Assembly: GCA_016190245.1 (NCBI GenBank)
Contig: JACPQY010000085.1
Coordinates: 1-64,000, forward strand
DNA from: Nitrospirota bacterium
GTDB lineage: Bacteria > JACPQY01
Direction: 5' to 3'
DNA length: 64,000 nucleotides
This document shows, piece after piece, positions 8,782 through 17,381 of the stretch. The position numbers and the translations under genes were made by a program. Every line of letters begins with the position of its first letter. Position 1 is the first letter of the stretch. The notes below the pieces were generated by a model that worked only from the letters and a program-made list of their open reading frames with translations, did no database searches and was not told the DNA's origin.

Positions 8782-9021
8782 ATGCGTACAAACATCGTCC
8801 TGGATGAAACCCTTGTTCGAGAGGCCATGAAATACGCGCGCTCGACCACGAAAAAGGGCCTGGTGGAGGAGGCGCTGCGGGAGTTCATTCGTCGGAAGGA
8901 AGCCGAGCGGCGCGCCGGGGCCTACCGGGACAGAATCCGGGCGCTCGATACGAAACTGCGAGGTCTCGACCTGCGCGAGAGCCCGCACAAGGTGCTTCGG
9001 GACGACCGCGAACGGGCGTGA
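8782..9021 (+). CDS. vapB: Antitoxin of a type II toxin-antitoxin pair, VapB/DUF2191-like
   Basis: A 79-residue antitoxin. The N-terminus MRTNIVLDETLVREAMK followed by TTKKGLVEEALREFIRR is the ribbon-helix-helix pattern of the VapB family that begins M-R-T-N. The C-terminal half is charged and would wrap the toxin. It overlaps the toxin start by four bases (GTGA). The ATG at 8782 is chosen over one at 8755 because the promoter and palindrome lie between them. The pair sits between the RND exporter and the DUF1302 gene, on the same strand and with its own promoter, as an insertion would. Confidence 0.85.
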   Translation: MRTNIVLDETLVREAMKYARSTTKKGLVEEALREFIRRKEAERRAGAYRDRIRALDTKLRGLDLRESPHKVLRDDRERA

Positions 9022-9443
9022 CCACGCGAGTACTCGATACGAGCGTGGCCGTGGCGTGGTACCTGCCCGAACGGTTCAGCACCCAAGCCCGCCGATGGCG
9101 CGACCTCATGCTGGAGGGCAAGGCCCGCCTCCTGGTGCCCCGCCTCCACTACTGGGAATTCGCCAACGTCCTCCGTACGTATGTCCGCCGCGGCGAACTG
9201 GATCGCGATCTGGCCCTGGAGACATACGAGGTGCACTTGGACGCCCCCCTGGAATCGGTCGAGCCCGGAATCGAGAGCGTCCTGAAGACCACCCTCGAAT
9301 ACCAGGCCACGGCGTACGATGCCGTCTTCATTTCGCTCGCTCTCGAACAGCAGGTCCCGCTCCTGACGGCCGAGCGAACGACGGCCCCCTGGGTTGCGCG
9401 GCTGGGCCGACAGGCCGACGTCCTGCGCCCGGACGGCCGCTGA
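9018..9443 (+). CDS. vapC: PIN-domain toxin, VapC-like ribonuclease
   Basis: A 141-residue PIN domain starting at a GTG that overlaps the antitoxin stop. Acidic residues expected for metal binding are present: D7 (VLDTSVAVAW), E47 (YWEFANVL) and D101 (YDAVFISLA). The fourth position is E119 (LLTAERTT), where Asp is usual, so activity is likely but not certain. VapC toxins are RNases that cleave initiator tRNA, rRNA or mRNA and are neutralised by VapB. Length is normal for the family. Confidence 0.85.
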   Translation: MTTRVLDTSVAVAWYLPERFSTQARRWRDLMLEGKARLLVPRLHYWEFANVLRTYVRRGELDRDLALETYEVHLDAPLESVEPGIESVLKTTLEYQATAYDAVFISLALEQQVPLLTAERTTAPWVARLGRQADVLRPDGR

Positions 9444-9502
9444 CGCCCGGCCCGCCGCAGCGCACGCGCCGGCTGTTCCCGCCGATTCCCCAAACGCCCC
9501 TC

Positions 9503-9533
9503 TTGTCTTTTTCTTTTTCCTGTGATGTATAGT
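9503..9533 (+). promoter_or_regulatory. Possible promoter of the DUF1302-acylase-DUF1329 genes
   Basis: TTGTCT (9503-9508) and TATAGT (9528-9533) are separated by 19 bases, longer than optimal, in a locally T-rich stretch. The DUF1302 start codon is 29 bases downstream, with GGGAGGTGAG before it. This would give the downstream genes a promoter independent of the vapBC module. Confidence 0.4.
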
Positions 9534-9561
9534 GAACCCGTCGTGTCCGGGAGGTGAGTGA

Positions 9562-11322
9562 ATGCACCGGTTCGGTTTGATCCTGCTCCTCCTCGGTGTG
9601 GCCGTCCGGCCCGCCTGGGGCGTGGTCTTTCTCGATGAGGACCGCGCCATCGTCTTCACTCTGAGGGCCTACACGCAGGGACGCCTCCTCACCCAGGAGC
9701 CCGAACGGTACCGGAAAGGCTTCTCCTTCTTCGACGCCGATTCCCAAACCCAAGGCTTTCAAGAAACCTTCGCCGTGGGAGCGCCGAGCCTCCTCCAACA
9801 CCGCAACTACGTCGAGCCCCAGCTCAACATGGACCTTTCGCGCCGGCAGAACGTCACGCCCCTCCTGCAGACGCTGGACGAGAAATTCACCCTCGACAAC
9901 GTAAAGTTTTTCATGGGCGCCCGCGTGGAGTACGACGCCGTGTACCGCTACGGGCCCGATCTCTACACGGACAGAATCCCCGAGGCCGCCCGCGACGACC
10001 TTCGCTCCAAGGCGCGCCTCTTCGAGATCTACGGCGACGCGCGCCTCTTCCGCCGGGTCACCACCCGCGTCGGGCAGCAGAACATCTCCTGGGGAGAGGC
10101 CGACGTCTTCCGCATCCTCGACAACATCAACCCGCTGGACAACACCTTCGGCGGATTCCTCACGCCCCTCGACGAGCGCCGCGTGCCTTCCTTCATGATC
10201 AAGAGCACGGTGGATCTCGGCTCCACCGGCCCGATCTACAACGCGGCCCTCGAAGGATTCATCGAGCCCAAACCCGCGCTCGTGCCGGGTCCGACCGTGC
10301 CCGCGGAAGGCCCGTGGTCCGTTGTGACCGGCCCGCCCTCGCCACTCAGCCTGAGACTCCCGAAAAAGGACCGATGGGACGATGCCCGCGGCGGCGGACG
10401 ACTCCTGTTCAACTGCATGGACACGAGCATGAGTGTGGCCCAGTACTGGACCTACACTGAATCGCCCACGCCCCGCCTCGCGTTCGACACCGCCACGCCC
10501 GCCCAGATCAAGAAAGGCGTGCCGGCCACCGCGACGATCGTGGATGCCGAGTATCCCAAGGGCACGCCGTATCTCGAACTGGCCTACCCACGCATCATGG
10601 TCACCGGCGGGACACTCTCGCGGCCGGTTCCGTTCTCCCCCTATACGATCCTGCGAATGGAAGGGGCATACCTGTTCGATCATCCGTATTTCCTGCCCGA
10701 GGAAAGCCTCCCGCTCGTCGCCCCCACCTTCGAATTGGACGAGACGAAGCGAAAGAACCCGTCCTCCATCGTGGACGTTCTGGCCCGGCAGAAAGCCATC
10801 ATCCAGACCGGGCAGGAAGGCGGGCTCCCCAAGAGCGACCTTGTGAAGTGGGCCGTCGGACTGGATCACAACGCCTGGCTCAGATTTCTTAACCCCCGCC
10901 AGACTTTCTTCGTCAGCGCCCAACTCATCGGCGAACACTGGCGCGACCTCGAACCCGGCGCGGCGTACTCGGTACAGGCCGACTCCTACGTGGCCCGCGT
11001 GCTGCCCCCCGGGCAGTCACAGGCCCAGTTCATGACGCAGCCGGACTTCATCCCGCTCAAGACCAATGCCTACCGGTCCACGCTGCTCGTGCAAACCGGC
11101 TACCCGCTCGGCCACGGGTACATCCAACCGGCCTTCGCCACGATCGCCGAACTTGGCGAATTCGACGCGCTGTCGTACCTGCTGCAACCCTCACTCCAGT
11201 ATCTCCTGGAGCCCTTCCGCGTCAGGCTCGAATACAACCACATCGCGGGCGCCTATGCCGGCGGCGTGGGATTCCTCAAGGACCGGGACAATCTCATGCT
11301 GAAACTGGAGTACGTGCTGTGA
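9562..11322 (+). CDS. DUF1302 family outer-membrane protein
   Basis: A 586-residue protein with a signal peptide (LILLLLGVAVRPAWG) and, from about residue 125, the core of the DUF1302 family: GQQNISWGEADVFRILDNIN followed by PLDNTFGGFLTPLDERRVP. The rest is rich in alternating polar and aromatic residues and ends in Leu (KLEYVL), as expected for a beta-barrel. DUF1302 proteins occur with DUF1329 and RND exporters in many Proteobacteria and are thought to be outer-membrane barrels of a lipid or hydrophobic-compound transport route. GGGAGGTGAG precedes the ATG. It overlaps the acylase start by four bases (GTGA). Confidence 0.8.
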   Translation: MHRFGLILLLLGVAVRPAWGVVFLDEDRAIVFTLRAYTQGRLLTQEPERYRKGFSFFDADSQTQGFQETFAVGAPSLLQHRNYVEPQLNMDLSRRQNVTPLLQTLDEKFTLDNVKFFMGARVEYDAVYRYGPDLYTDRIPEAARDDLRSKARLFEIYGDARLFRRVTTRVGQQNISWGEADVFRILDNINPLDNTFGGFLTPLDERRVPSFMIKSTVDLGSTGPIYNAALEGFIEPKPALVPGPTVPAEGPWSVVTGPPSPLSLRLPKKDRWDDARGGGRLLFNCMDTSMSVAQYWTYTESPTPRLAFDTATPAQIKKGVPATATIVDAEYPKGTPYLELAYPRIMVTGGTLSRPVPFSPYTILRMEGAYLFDHPYFLPEESLPLVAPTFELDETKRKNPSSIVDVLARQKAIIQTGQEGGLPKSDLVKWAVGLDHNAWLRFLNPRQTFFVSAQLIGEHWRDLEPGAAYSVQADSYVARVLPPGQSQAQFMTQPDFIPLKTNAYRSTLLVQTGYPLGHGYIQPAFATIAELGEFDALSYLLQPSLQYLLEPFRVRLEYNHIAGAYAGGVGFLKDRDNLMLKLEYVL

Positions 11323-14285
11323 GGACCGGGAGTCGGCGGAGAAAACGCAAAGGCCGGAACAGCTTTCTCGCACGCGGGCCGGCGGACCCGCCAGTTCTGA
11401 AATCCCTCTTGCTGCTCGCTGCTTACTGCTTACTCGGCTTCCATGCCTGCGCCGAGCCTTCGCGCGGGACCGGCAAAGTGATCGACTTCCCCGTCACCGA
11501 GCGCATCGAAGCGGACGGGCTCTCCGCCGCGGTCGAGGTGGTGCGGGACCGCTACGGCGTTCCCCACATCTACGGCGCATCGGAAGGCGATGTCGCCTTC
11601 GTACAGGGCTGGATCCACTCGCGGGACCGCCTCTTCCAGATGGTGGTCCAGCGCGCGGCGGCGCTCGGCGAGACGGCCGTCCTCATCGGCGCGAGCCGCA
11701 TCCCGGACGACATCCTTTCCCAGATGTTCAAGTTCAAGGACGTCGCCCTGAAACTCTGGGCAAGCGGCACCACCGAGGACGAGCGCGCCTTCCTTCAACG
11801 CTACGCCGACGGCGTGAACGCTTCGCTTCGCGCCATGCAGCCGCAGGACCTCCCGCTCGAATTCCTCGGCCAGGGGATCAACGATCCGGACACGATCTAT
11901 AGCCAGCTCCTCCGGATCAATGACAGCCAGGACGGATGGAGCCCCATTGATACGATCGCCTTCGCCCGCCTCATGACCCACCAACTCAGTTTCGATGACG
12001 AGGGCAGCGAAGGGGAGCGATTCGAGGCGATTCTGAAGTACCTCGCCCCGGAGTTGGTCAAGCGCGGCCTCGCGACCAGCGGCACCGCCGCTCAACTCAC
12101 GGCGCTTTCATGGCTCAAGGACCTCTATCCAACAGTCGGCAACACCGCCGCCATCATTGATCAGCCCGGCACGTACGGTCGGCGCGAGTCGGCGCCCGGC
12201 CGCTGGCGGGCCTCACGCTCCCGACAGACTCGCACGGCTGCGACCGAAGGCACGCGCGCGCTCGGCCGCTACGTCGAGGACCTGCGCTCCCTCACCGGCC
12301 TCGTGCCCGCGTCCAACAACTGGGTCGTGCGCGGAACGATCAGCGAATCCGGCCACCCGATGCTGGCCAACGACCCCCATCTCTCTCTCCAAAATCCACC
12401 TGTCTTCCACGAGGTCCACATCAACACCAAGGAAAAGGGCGGAGACCTCAACGCAGCGGGCGTGATGTTCCCCATGGCACCGGGAGTGGTGATCGGTTTC
12501 AACGAACGCCTTGCGTGGGGAGACACCGTGGTCGGCTACGATGTGACGGATTTCTACGTGGAGCCGGTGGTCTCCGGGGACGGCCCACCCGAAAAATGGA
12601 TGATCAAAAGCCAGGGCCGGGAGGACGTTGCCCTCAAGGCCGTTATCGGCGGCTCGCTGTACAACTCTCCCGGCGGGACCTGCTCCCTACCCGCCCAAGT
12701 CCAGCAGCGGTTGGATGAAATGCTTGTCACGGTCACGTCGAACAACCCGTTCCTGGGCCGGTGCAAGCTCGACTTCCGAACCTACGAAGTCGCCGGCCAC
12801 GGCCCCGTCGTCCACGTCTCGCGAGACGACAGCGGCAAACCGACCTCGCTCATCACCGTGAAGTGGACAGGCATGGAACCGTCCGCGGAGCTGCGCGCGT
12901 TCCATCGCTACCTGACGTCCCAGACGATCCAGGACTTCGAGGCCGCCGTCTCCGAGTTCAAAGTCGGCGCGCAGAACCAAGTCGTGATGGATGCGGACAA
13001 CAACATCGGCTGGTACCCCAACGCCTGGGTGCCAAGACGCGATCCCCTGACCTGCAAGGATCCCAGCGGCCTTTCCGTCCCCTTCTACCTCCCCCAACCC
13101 GGCACCGGAGTGTGCGAGTGGCAAGGCATGATTGACGAAAACGACCTCCCGCGCCTCAAGAACCCCGAACGCGGCTACATCGCCACCGCCAACCACCAGC
13201 CCACCGCCAGCAAATCCTACTATCACGGCTCGTTCTACGACATCGGCTACCGCGGCGCGCGGATCACGCAGCTTCTGGAAGAGAAGAAGAACGCCGGGAA
13301 GATCGGCGTGGCGGACATGAAACGGATCCAGGCGGACACGCACCTCCTCCTGTGCGATGACTTCCTTCCCGTCCTCAAGTCGGCCATCGCGGGCCGAGCG
13401 GCCGAGGCGGGAGCTTCCGGGGAATCCGCCGGCTCCCTCCTCAACGACTACGACTGCTCCTCCCCCTCCGGCTACACGTACGACCGCCTCCGAGGCGCGG
13501 ACTCGCTCGACGTCTCGGCCGATCCGAAAGAACGCGCGCGCTCGGCCGCCGCCTCAATCTTCCATTCCTGGTTCTCCAACTTCGTTCACCTCACCTTCGA
13601 TGACCAGCTCGGCGGGCAGAACCTCGCCGGGCAACAGTACGCCCGCGCGATCTACACGATCACGTTTCGCAAGAACTGCGCGGACGGCGCGCTGAGCTCC
13701 GGCGAACCGTGCCAATCCTCCGGCACCGCCGCCACGGGCACGAGTCCCTTCTGGGATGATTGGTCAACGTCCGACACGATCGAATCGCGGGACGATATCG
13801 CCCGCCGCGCCTTTGCCGACGCGCTCGCCGGCCTCACTGTCAAGTTCGGCACACCCGACCCCTTGCAGTGGCTCTGGGGCCGTCTTCACACCCTCACCGT
13901 CCGCCACTTCGCCTCGGACACCTTCAACAGCCCCTCTCCCTCCGAAAAGCGATTCCAGGAACTCGGACTGAGCGGCTTCCCCCGCCCCGGCGGCGCCTTC
14001 GTGGTGGACGCCTCCGACCCCGGCTTCGGGGTGATGAATGCGGCCACCCAAGCCGACTACGCCTACCGCTCGGGACCGTCCTACCGTCTCGTGGTGGAGA
14101 TGACACCCTCCGGCCCTGAAGCGCACACGGCGCTCCCCGGCGGAAACGTCGCCCACCTCCGCAGCGCGTTCTACGACAACCAACTCCGCGAGTTCTGGTG
14201 GGCTAACCAGTACAAAGAATTTCCTTTCACCAGGGACGAGGTCGAGAGGGCCGCCCGCGAACTCTTCCTGTTCGCCCCGAAATGA
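11319..14285 (+). CDS. Penicillin acylase family Ntn-hydrolase, exported lipoprotein
   Basis: A 988-residue S45 (penicillin amidase) family protein, longer than the usual 750-850. The GTG start overlaps the DUF1302 stop. The Arg-rich leader ends in a lipobox (GFHAC, Cys44). DRYGVPHIYG and AFVQGWIHSRDRLFQM are alpha-chain signatures. The autocatalytic site is ASNNWVV with Ser332 as the predicted N-terminal nucleophile of the beta chain, followed by GHPMLANDPHLSL. The family hydrolyses amides such as beta-lactams, acyl-homoserine lactones or lipopeptides. Placement with an RND exporter and DUF1302/DUF1329 suggests an envelope substrate, possibly deacylation of an exported lipid amide (inference). 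The signal-peptide DNA is shared with the secretin gene at 33.6 kb. Confidence 0.85.
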   Translation: MRTGSRRRKRKGRNSFLARGPADPPVLKSLLLLAAYCLLGFHACAEPSRGTGKVIDFPVTERIEADGLSAAVEVVRDRYGVPHIYGASEGDVAFVQGWIHSRDRLFQMVVQRAAALGETAVLIGASRIPDDILSQMFKFKDVALKLWASGTTEDERAFLQRYADGVNASLRAMQPQDLPLEFLGQGINDPDTIYSQLLRINDSQDGWSPIDTIAFARLMTHQLSFDDEGSEGERFEAILKYLAPELVKRGLATSGTAAQLTALSWLKDLYPTVGNTAAIIDQPGTYGRRESAPGRWRASRSRQTRTAATEGTRALGRYVEDLRSLTGLVPASNNWVVRGTISESGHPMLANDPHLSLQNPPVFHEVHINTKEKGGDLNAAGVMFPMAPGVVIGFNERLAWGDTVVGYDVTDFYVEPVVSGDGPPEKWMIKSQGREDVALKAVIGGSLYNSPGGTCSLPAQVQQRLDEMLVTVTSNNPFLGRCKLDFRTYEVAGHGPVVHVSRDDSGKPTSLITVKWTGMEPSAELRAFHRYLTSQTIQDFEAAVSEFKVGAQNQVVMDADNNIGWYPNAWVPRRDPLTCKDPSGLSVPFYLPQPGTGVCEWQGMIDENDLPRLKNPERGYIATANHQPTASKSYYHGSFYDIGYRGARITQLLEEKKNAGKIGVADMKRIQADTHLLLCDDFLPVLKSAIAGRAAEAGASGESAGSLLNDYDCSSPSGYTYDRLRGADSLDVSADPKERARSAAASIFHSWFSNFVHLTFDDQLGGQNLAGQQYARAIYTITFRKNCADGALSSGEPCQSSGTAATGTSPFWDDWSTSDTIESRDDIARRAFADALAGLTVKFGTPDPLQWLWGRLHTLTVRHFASDTFNSPSPSEKRFQELGLSGFPRPGGAFVVDASDPGFGVMNAATQADYAYRSGPSYRLVVEMTPSGPEAHTALPGGNVAHLRSAFYDNQLREFWWANQYKEFPFTRDEVERAARELFLFAPK
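11392..11454 (+). repeat. 63-bp signal-peptide cassette shared with 33554-33616
   Basis: This stretch encodes VLKSLLLLAAYCLLGFHAC of the acylase leader. It matches the reverse complement of 33554-33616 at 59 of 63 positions and in the same reading frame. The core GCTGCTTACTGCTTACT is made of the 7-base units found in the tandem arrays at 32.1 and 34.0 kb. See findings. Confidence 0.85.
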
Positions 14286-14308
14286 CCCGCACGAAAGGAG
14301 CCCCCCCG

Positions 14309-15628
14309 ATGCTTCGCTCACGCCTGCTCGCGATCGCCCTCCCCCTTCTGCTGCCGGCCCTCGCCCTGGCAGACGCGCCTCCCGCGGGGCAGAAGATCTC
14401 CAAAGACAACATCGCCGCCCACCGCGATCTCCTCCCCGCCTCCGTGGCGGACCGGGTCGCCTCCGGCGCCTACGAGATCACGATCGGCGATCTGAAGCCG
14501 GCCTCTCTCTCCACCGTGTACGCCAAGGGCTTCTACGAGGCCTCGTCGAACAACAAGGGGAAGTTCAAGCTCGCCGACGGCGGCGGCCTCGTCTCCACCG
14601 CGTCCGGAGAGCGAACGCGACTTCCCTACGGCCTCCCCTTTCCGGACATCACCGCCTCGGACCCCGATGCCGGCACAAAGATCATGTGGAACTTCTATGC
14701 CACCGAGTTCCAGAACAACGCCCAGGAGGCCATGTTCGTCCTCCGCACACTCAAAGGGAATTCGGTGGAGGTCGAGGTCATCGGCAAGGTCGCCCGCCTC
14801 AACGTGGATTTCAGCACCCGCGAATTGCCCGGCGCGGCCAAGGGGAATTCCTACATGGAGAACGCCCTCTACCTCGCGCCGGCGGATCTCTTCGGCACCG
14901 TGACGCTCACGTGGCGATGGCAGGACTCCGCCAAGTGGGACACCACCTGGGCCTACTCCCCCTCGATTCGGCGCGTGCGGCGCACGTCCTCCGCCAACCG
15001 GTCGGACCCCATCGGCCCGACGGATTTCATCCTCGACGACCTCAACGGCTATTCGGGCAAGGTCGAATTCATGAACTGGAAGCTCATCGAGGAGAAGGAC
15101 ATGCTCGTCGCATATCTGCCCGATGACGCGGACTCCAACACGGTCACCTTCCCGCGCGTCGGGGCCGCGGCCCCCAAGTTCGGCGCGCGCGCGTTCAACC
15201 AGCCGCGCTACACAGTGCGATGGGGATACGGCGACCCCACGAAGGGCCTCTCCGCGTGGTGGCCGCTCAACTGGGTGTGGGTGAAGCGCCCCGTGTACGT
15301 CGTGGAAGGCACCTCCAAAGATCCCTACTACAGCATCGGCAAGCAACACCTCGTGATCGACCGGGAGACGTTCCGGATCCACATGAAGCTCGGGTGGGAC
15401 CGCGCGGGCGAATACTGGCGGACCCAGGTGATGAACCAGAGCTACTACATCTCGCCGAAGAAAGACGTCTCCGCGGCCGCCGCTGAAATTTCGTTCGTGG
15501 TGGACGAAAAACGAAACCGGGCCTCGGTGTCCAGCCGGGTTGACGAGAAGATCAACCCGACGGCCTTCGATATCCAGATCGATCCGTCGCTCTTCTCGTC
15601 CAGCAATTTCCTCAACTATGGCAAGTGA
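14309..15628 (+). CDS. DUF1329 family envelope protein
   Basis: A 439-residue exported protein. The ATG at 14309 has AAAGGAG 8 bases upstream and gives a clear signal peptide (LLAIALPLLLPALALA). An ATG at 14282 that overlaps the acylase stop (ATGA) is the alternative. Features of the family include SVADRVASGAYEITIGDLKP, TWAYSPSIRRVRRTSSANRS, DPIGPTDFILDDLNGYSGKV and a C-terminus with VIDRETFRIHMK. DUF1329 proteins are predicted LolB-like lipid-binding proteins and usually accompany DUF1302 and RND genes. It likely ferries or anchors the hydrophobic substrate of this cluster at the outer membrane (inference). Confidence 0.8.
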   Translation: MLRSRLLAIALPLLLPALALADAPPAGQKISKDNIAAHRDLLPASVADRVASGAYEITIGDLKPASLSTVYAKGFYEASSNNKGKFKLADGGGLVSTASGERTRLPYGLPFPDITASDPDAGTKIMWNFYATEFQNNAQEAMFVLRTLKGNSVEVEVIGKVARLNVDFSTRELPGAAKGNSYMENALYLAPADLFGTVTLTWRWQDSAKWDTTWAYSPSIRRVRRTSSANRSDPIGPTDFILDDLNGYSGKVEFMNWKLIEEKDMLVAYLPDDADSNTVTFPRVGAAAPKFGARAFNQPRYTVRWGYGDPTKGLSAWWPLNWVWVKRPVYVVEGTSKDPYYSIGKQHLVIDRETFRIHMKLGWDRAGEYWRTQVMNQSYYISPKKDVSAAAAEISFVVDEKRNRASVSSRVDEKINPTAFDIQIDPSLFSSSNFLNYGK

Positions 15629-15647
15629 CACTGCCAAAGGAGGCAAC

Positions 15648-16520
15648 ATGAAACATCTGCGACCACCCATGCCGTGCTCGGTGAATCATCCTCAAAGTGT
15701 CCGATCCGTTCTGCGCGAAGCCCGGCTTCCGCTCCTGCCTCTCCTGCTCACGGTTCTATGTTCGCTGTTCACGATCCCGGCTTGCGGCGACGACGAGGAG
15801 GCCGGCATCACCGCCCCGGCCGGCTGCGAGTGGACGGACGCATGTCCGACCGGCTGGAAGAAGAGCGGGAACACCTGCGAGTACACGGCGGGCGCCACGA
15901 CCACGATCGAAGGCAACGTCGCCGTGTTTTCGTTCAACAGCCCCGTCGCGAATGCCGTCGTCAAGGTACAGAACTTCGGCACGGAACTGCCCGCGTGCGG
16001 CGTGTCCGATGCAGCCGGTCTCCTGAAGATCGAGGGCGTCCCGACGAACATCGATCCGACACTCGCCGCGAAGGCCCCCGATGCCTTCCTCGGCAAGCCC
16101 ACCTACACTTTCCATGCCGACTACGTCACGAGCCTCGCGGGCCCAATCACGGGAGCCACGGTTTACGTGATCAACGATCCCCTCGCCAAGATCTTCCTTC
16201 CGGCCCTGGGCATCACAACCGCCCCCCCAAGTGGACGCGGCTTTGTGGCCGGGGCAACGTACGACGCGGCCGAAAACCCCATCGGCGGGATCACCGCGTC
16301 AGCGAGCAGCACGGACGCCGGGACGAAGACGCTCTATACGGCCAACAACCTGCCCAATACCGCGGCCACGGAATCAGACGCCTCGGGACAATACATTCTC
16401 GCCGGCCTCCCCGTCGGTGAAACCACAATCACCGTCTCCAAGGGCGGTGCCGCCATCGGGAACACCAAGGCGATCGTCTACGACCAGGCGGTGACGTTGG
16501 CGAGTGTGGTGGTGAAGTAG
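15648..16520 (+). CDS. Surface lipoprotein with carboxypeptidase-regulatory-like domain
   Basis: A 290-residue lipoprotein with AAAGGAGGCAAC before the ATG. The leader PLLPLLLTVLCSLFTIPAC ends in a lipobox and is coded by variants of the 7-base TGCTCAC repeat. After a Cys-rich linker (AGCEWTDACPTGWKK) come two beta-sandwich modules of the carboxypeptidase-regulatory type: VANAVVKVQNFGTELP, then ESDASGQYILAGLPVGETTI. These modules are common in outer-surface proteins. It is the last gene of the plus-strand cluster, and function beyond surface display is unknown. Confidence 0.7.
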   Translation: MKHLRPPMPCSVNHPQSVRSVLREARLPLLPLLLTVLCSLFTIPACGDDEEAGITAPAGCEWTDACPTGWKKSGNTCEYTAGATTTIEGNVAVFSFNSPVANAVVKVQNFGTELPACGVSDAAGLLKIEGVPTNIDPTLAAKAPDAFLGKPTYTFHADYVTSLAGPITGATVYVINDPLAKIFLPALGITTAPPSGRGFVAGATYDAAENPIGGITASASSTDAGTKTLYTANNLPNTAATESDASGQYILAGLPVGETTITVSKGGAAIGNTKAIVYDQAVTLASVVVK

Positions 16521-16523
16521 AGC

Positions 16524-16605
16524 AGAAAAGGGGACATTCCTATTTTCTCGTCCCCCTGCAGATTCTGGAAATCCCGCGGGTGAAAATAGGAATGTCCCCT
16601 TTTCT
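16524..16605. terminator. Perfect 24-bp inverted repeat between convergent genes
   Basis: AGAAAAGGGGACATTCC then TATTTTC (16524-16547) is repeated exactly in inverse orientation at 16582-16605, with a 34-base loop containing CCCGCGGG. It fills the gap between the plus-strand lipoprotein stop at 16520 and the minus-strand SDR stop at 16608 and can act as a two-way terminator. The sequence resembles the REP-type units mobilised by tyrosine transposases (family knowledge), but differs from the repeats flanking the transposase at 43.7 kb. Confidence 0.7.
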
Positions 16606-16607
16606 GA

Positions 16608-17381
16608 TCAGAGCGGCGTCACGTAGGCGGCGGTGATCCCGCCGTCCACCAGTAGACAGGTGCCGGTAATGAACGAGGCCGCATCCGACGCGAGGAACAG
16701 CGCGGCCTGAGCCACCTCCCGGGCCTCGCCGAACCGCCCCATGGGGATGTGCACGAGGCGCCGCCGCTTCTTCTCCTCCGTATCCAGAATCTTCATGAGG
16801 AGCTCGGTGCGCAGGGGCCCCGGGCAGAGGGCATTGACGCGGATGTTCTCCCTCGCGTGGATTACGGCCAATTCGCGGGTAAGGGCGACGACGCCGCCTT
16901 TGCTCGCTGTGTAGGCGATCTGCGGCATGGCCGCCCCCATGAAGGCGACGAACGACGCCATGTTCACGATCGCGCCCCCACCGGCGCGCCGAAGGGCCGG
17001 GATGCCGTGCTTGCAGCCGAGAAAAACCCCCTTGAGGTTCACGGCGAGTGTCTTCTCCCACACGGACTCCTCCGTGCGCACGGCATCGTCGTCCGTGCTC
17101 TCCATGATGCCGGCATTGTTGACAAGGACATCAAGCCCGCCGAAGTCGCGCTCGGCGGCCGCCACCATCGCCTGAACGTCCGAGCTGCGCGAAACGTCCC
17201 CCTTCACGAAAGCCGCTCGACCCCCCTGCTTCTCGATCAGCGCAACCGTCTCTCCCCCGCCCACCTCCATAACATCGGCCACCACCACTATCGCTCCCTC
17301 CGCCGAAAAGAGGGCCGCGATTTCCCTCCCGATCCCGCTTCCGGCGCCCGTGACGAGCGCCACCTTGCCCCTAAGCCGCAT
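16608..17381 (-). CDS. Short-chain dehydrogenase/reductase, classical SDR
   Basis: A 257-residue NAD(P)-dependent oxidoreductase. The cofactor motif TGAGSGIG is at residues 11-18, NNAG at 88-91, the catalytic serine is S143 and the Y-x3-K pair is Y157/K161. PGPLRTE follows, as in classical SDRs. An Asp at the end of the second strand (VVVADV) favours NAD over NADP. It overlaps the amidotransferase by 11 bases and is the last gene of its run. In this polyamine and nitrogen context it might oxidise an aldehyde, alcohol or amine-derived intermediate, but the substrate cannot be read from sequence. Confidence 0.88.
   Translation of the reverse strand: MRLRGKVALVTGAGSGIGREIAALFSAEGAIVVVADVMEVGGGETVALIEKQGGRAAFVKGDVSRSSDVQAMVAAAERDFGGLDVLVNNAGIMESTDDDAVRTEESVWEKTLAVNLKGVFLGCKHGIPALRRAGGGAIVNMASFVAFMGAAMPQIAYTASKGGVVALTRELAVIHARENIRVNALCPGPLRTELLMKILDTEEKKRRRLVHIPMGRFGEAREVAQAALFLASDAASFITGTCLLVDGGITAAYVTPL

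Noticed and set aside
7248-8888. Minus-strand open frame (546 codons) over the RND exporter
   Set aside because: His/Glu/Arg-rich antisense of a membrane protein; the plus strand encodes the exporter motifs.
9328-10938. Minus-strand open frame (536 codons) over the DUF1302 gene
   Set aside because: Antisense to a recognisable family protein; no start signal or domain.
16524-16605. Terminal inverted repeats of an insertion sequence
   Set aside because: Only 34 bases lie between the arms and no transposase is adjacent. A REP-type hairpin acting as terminator fits better.
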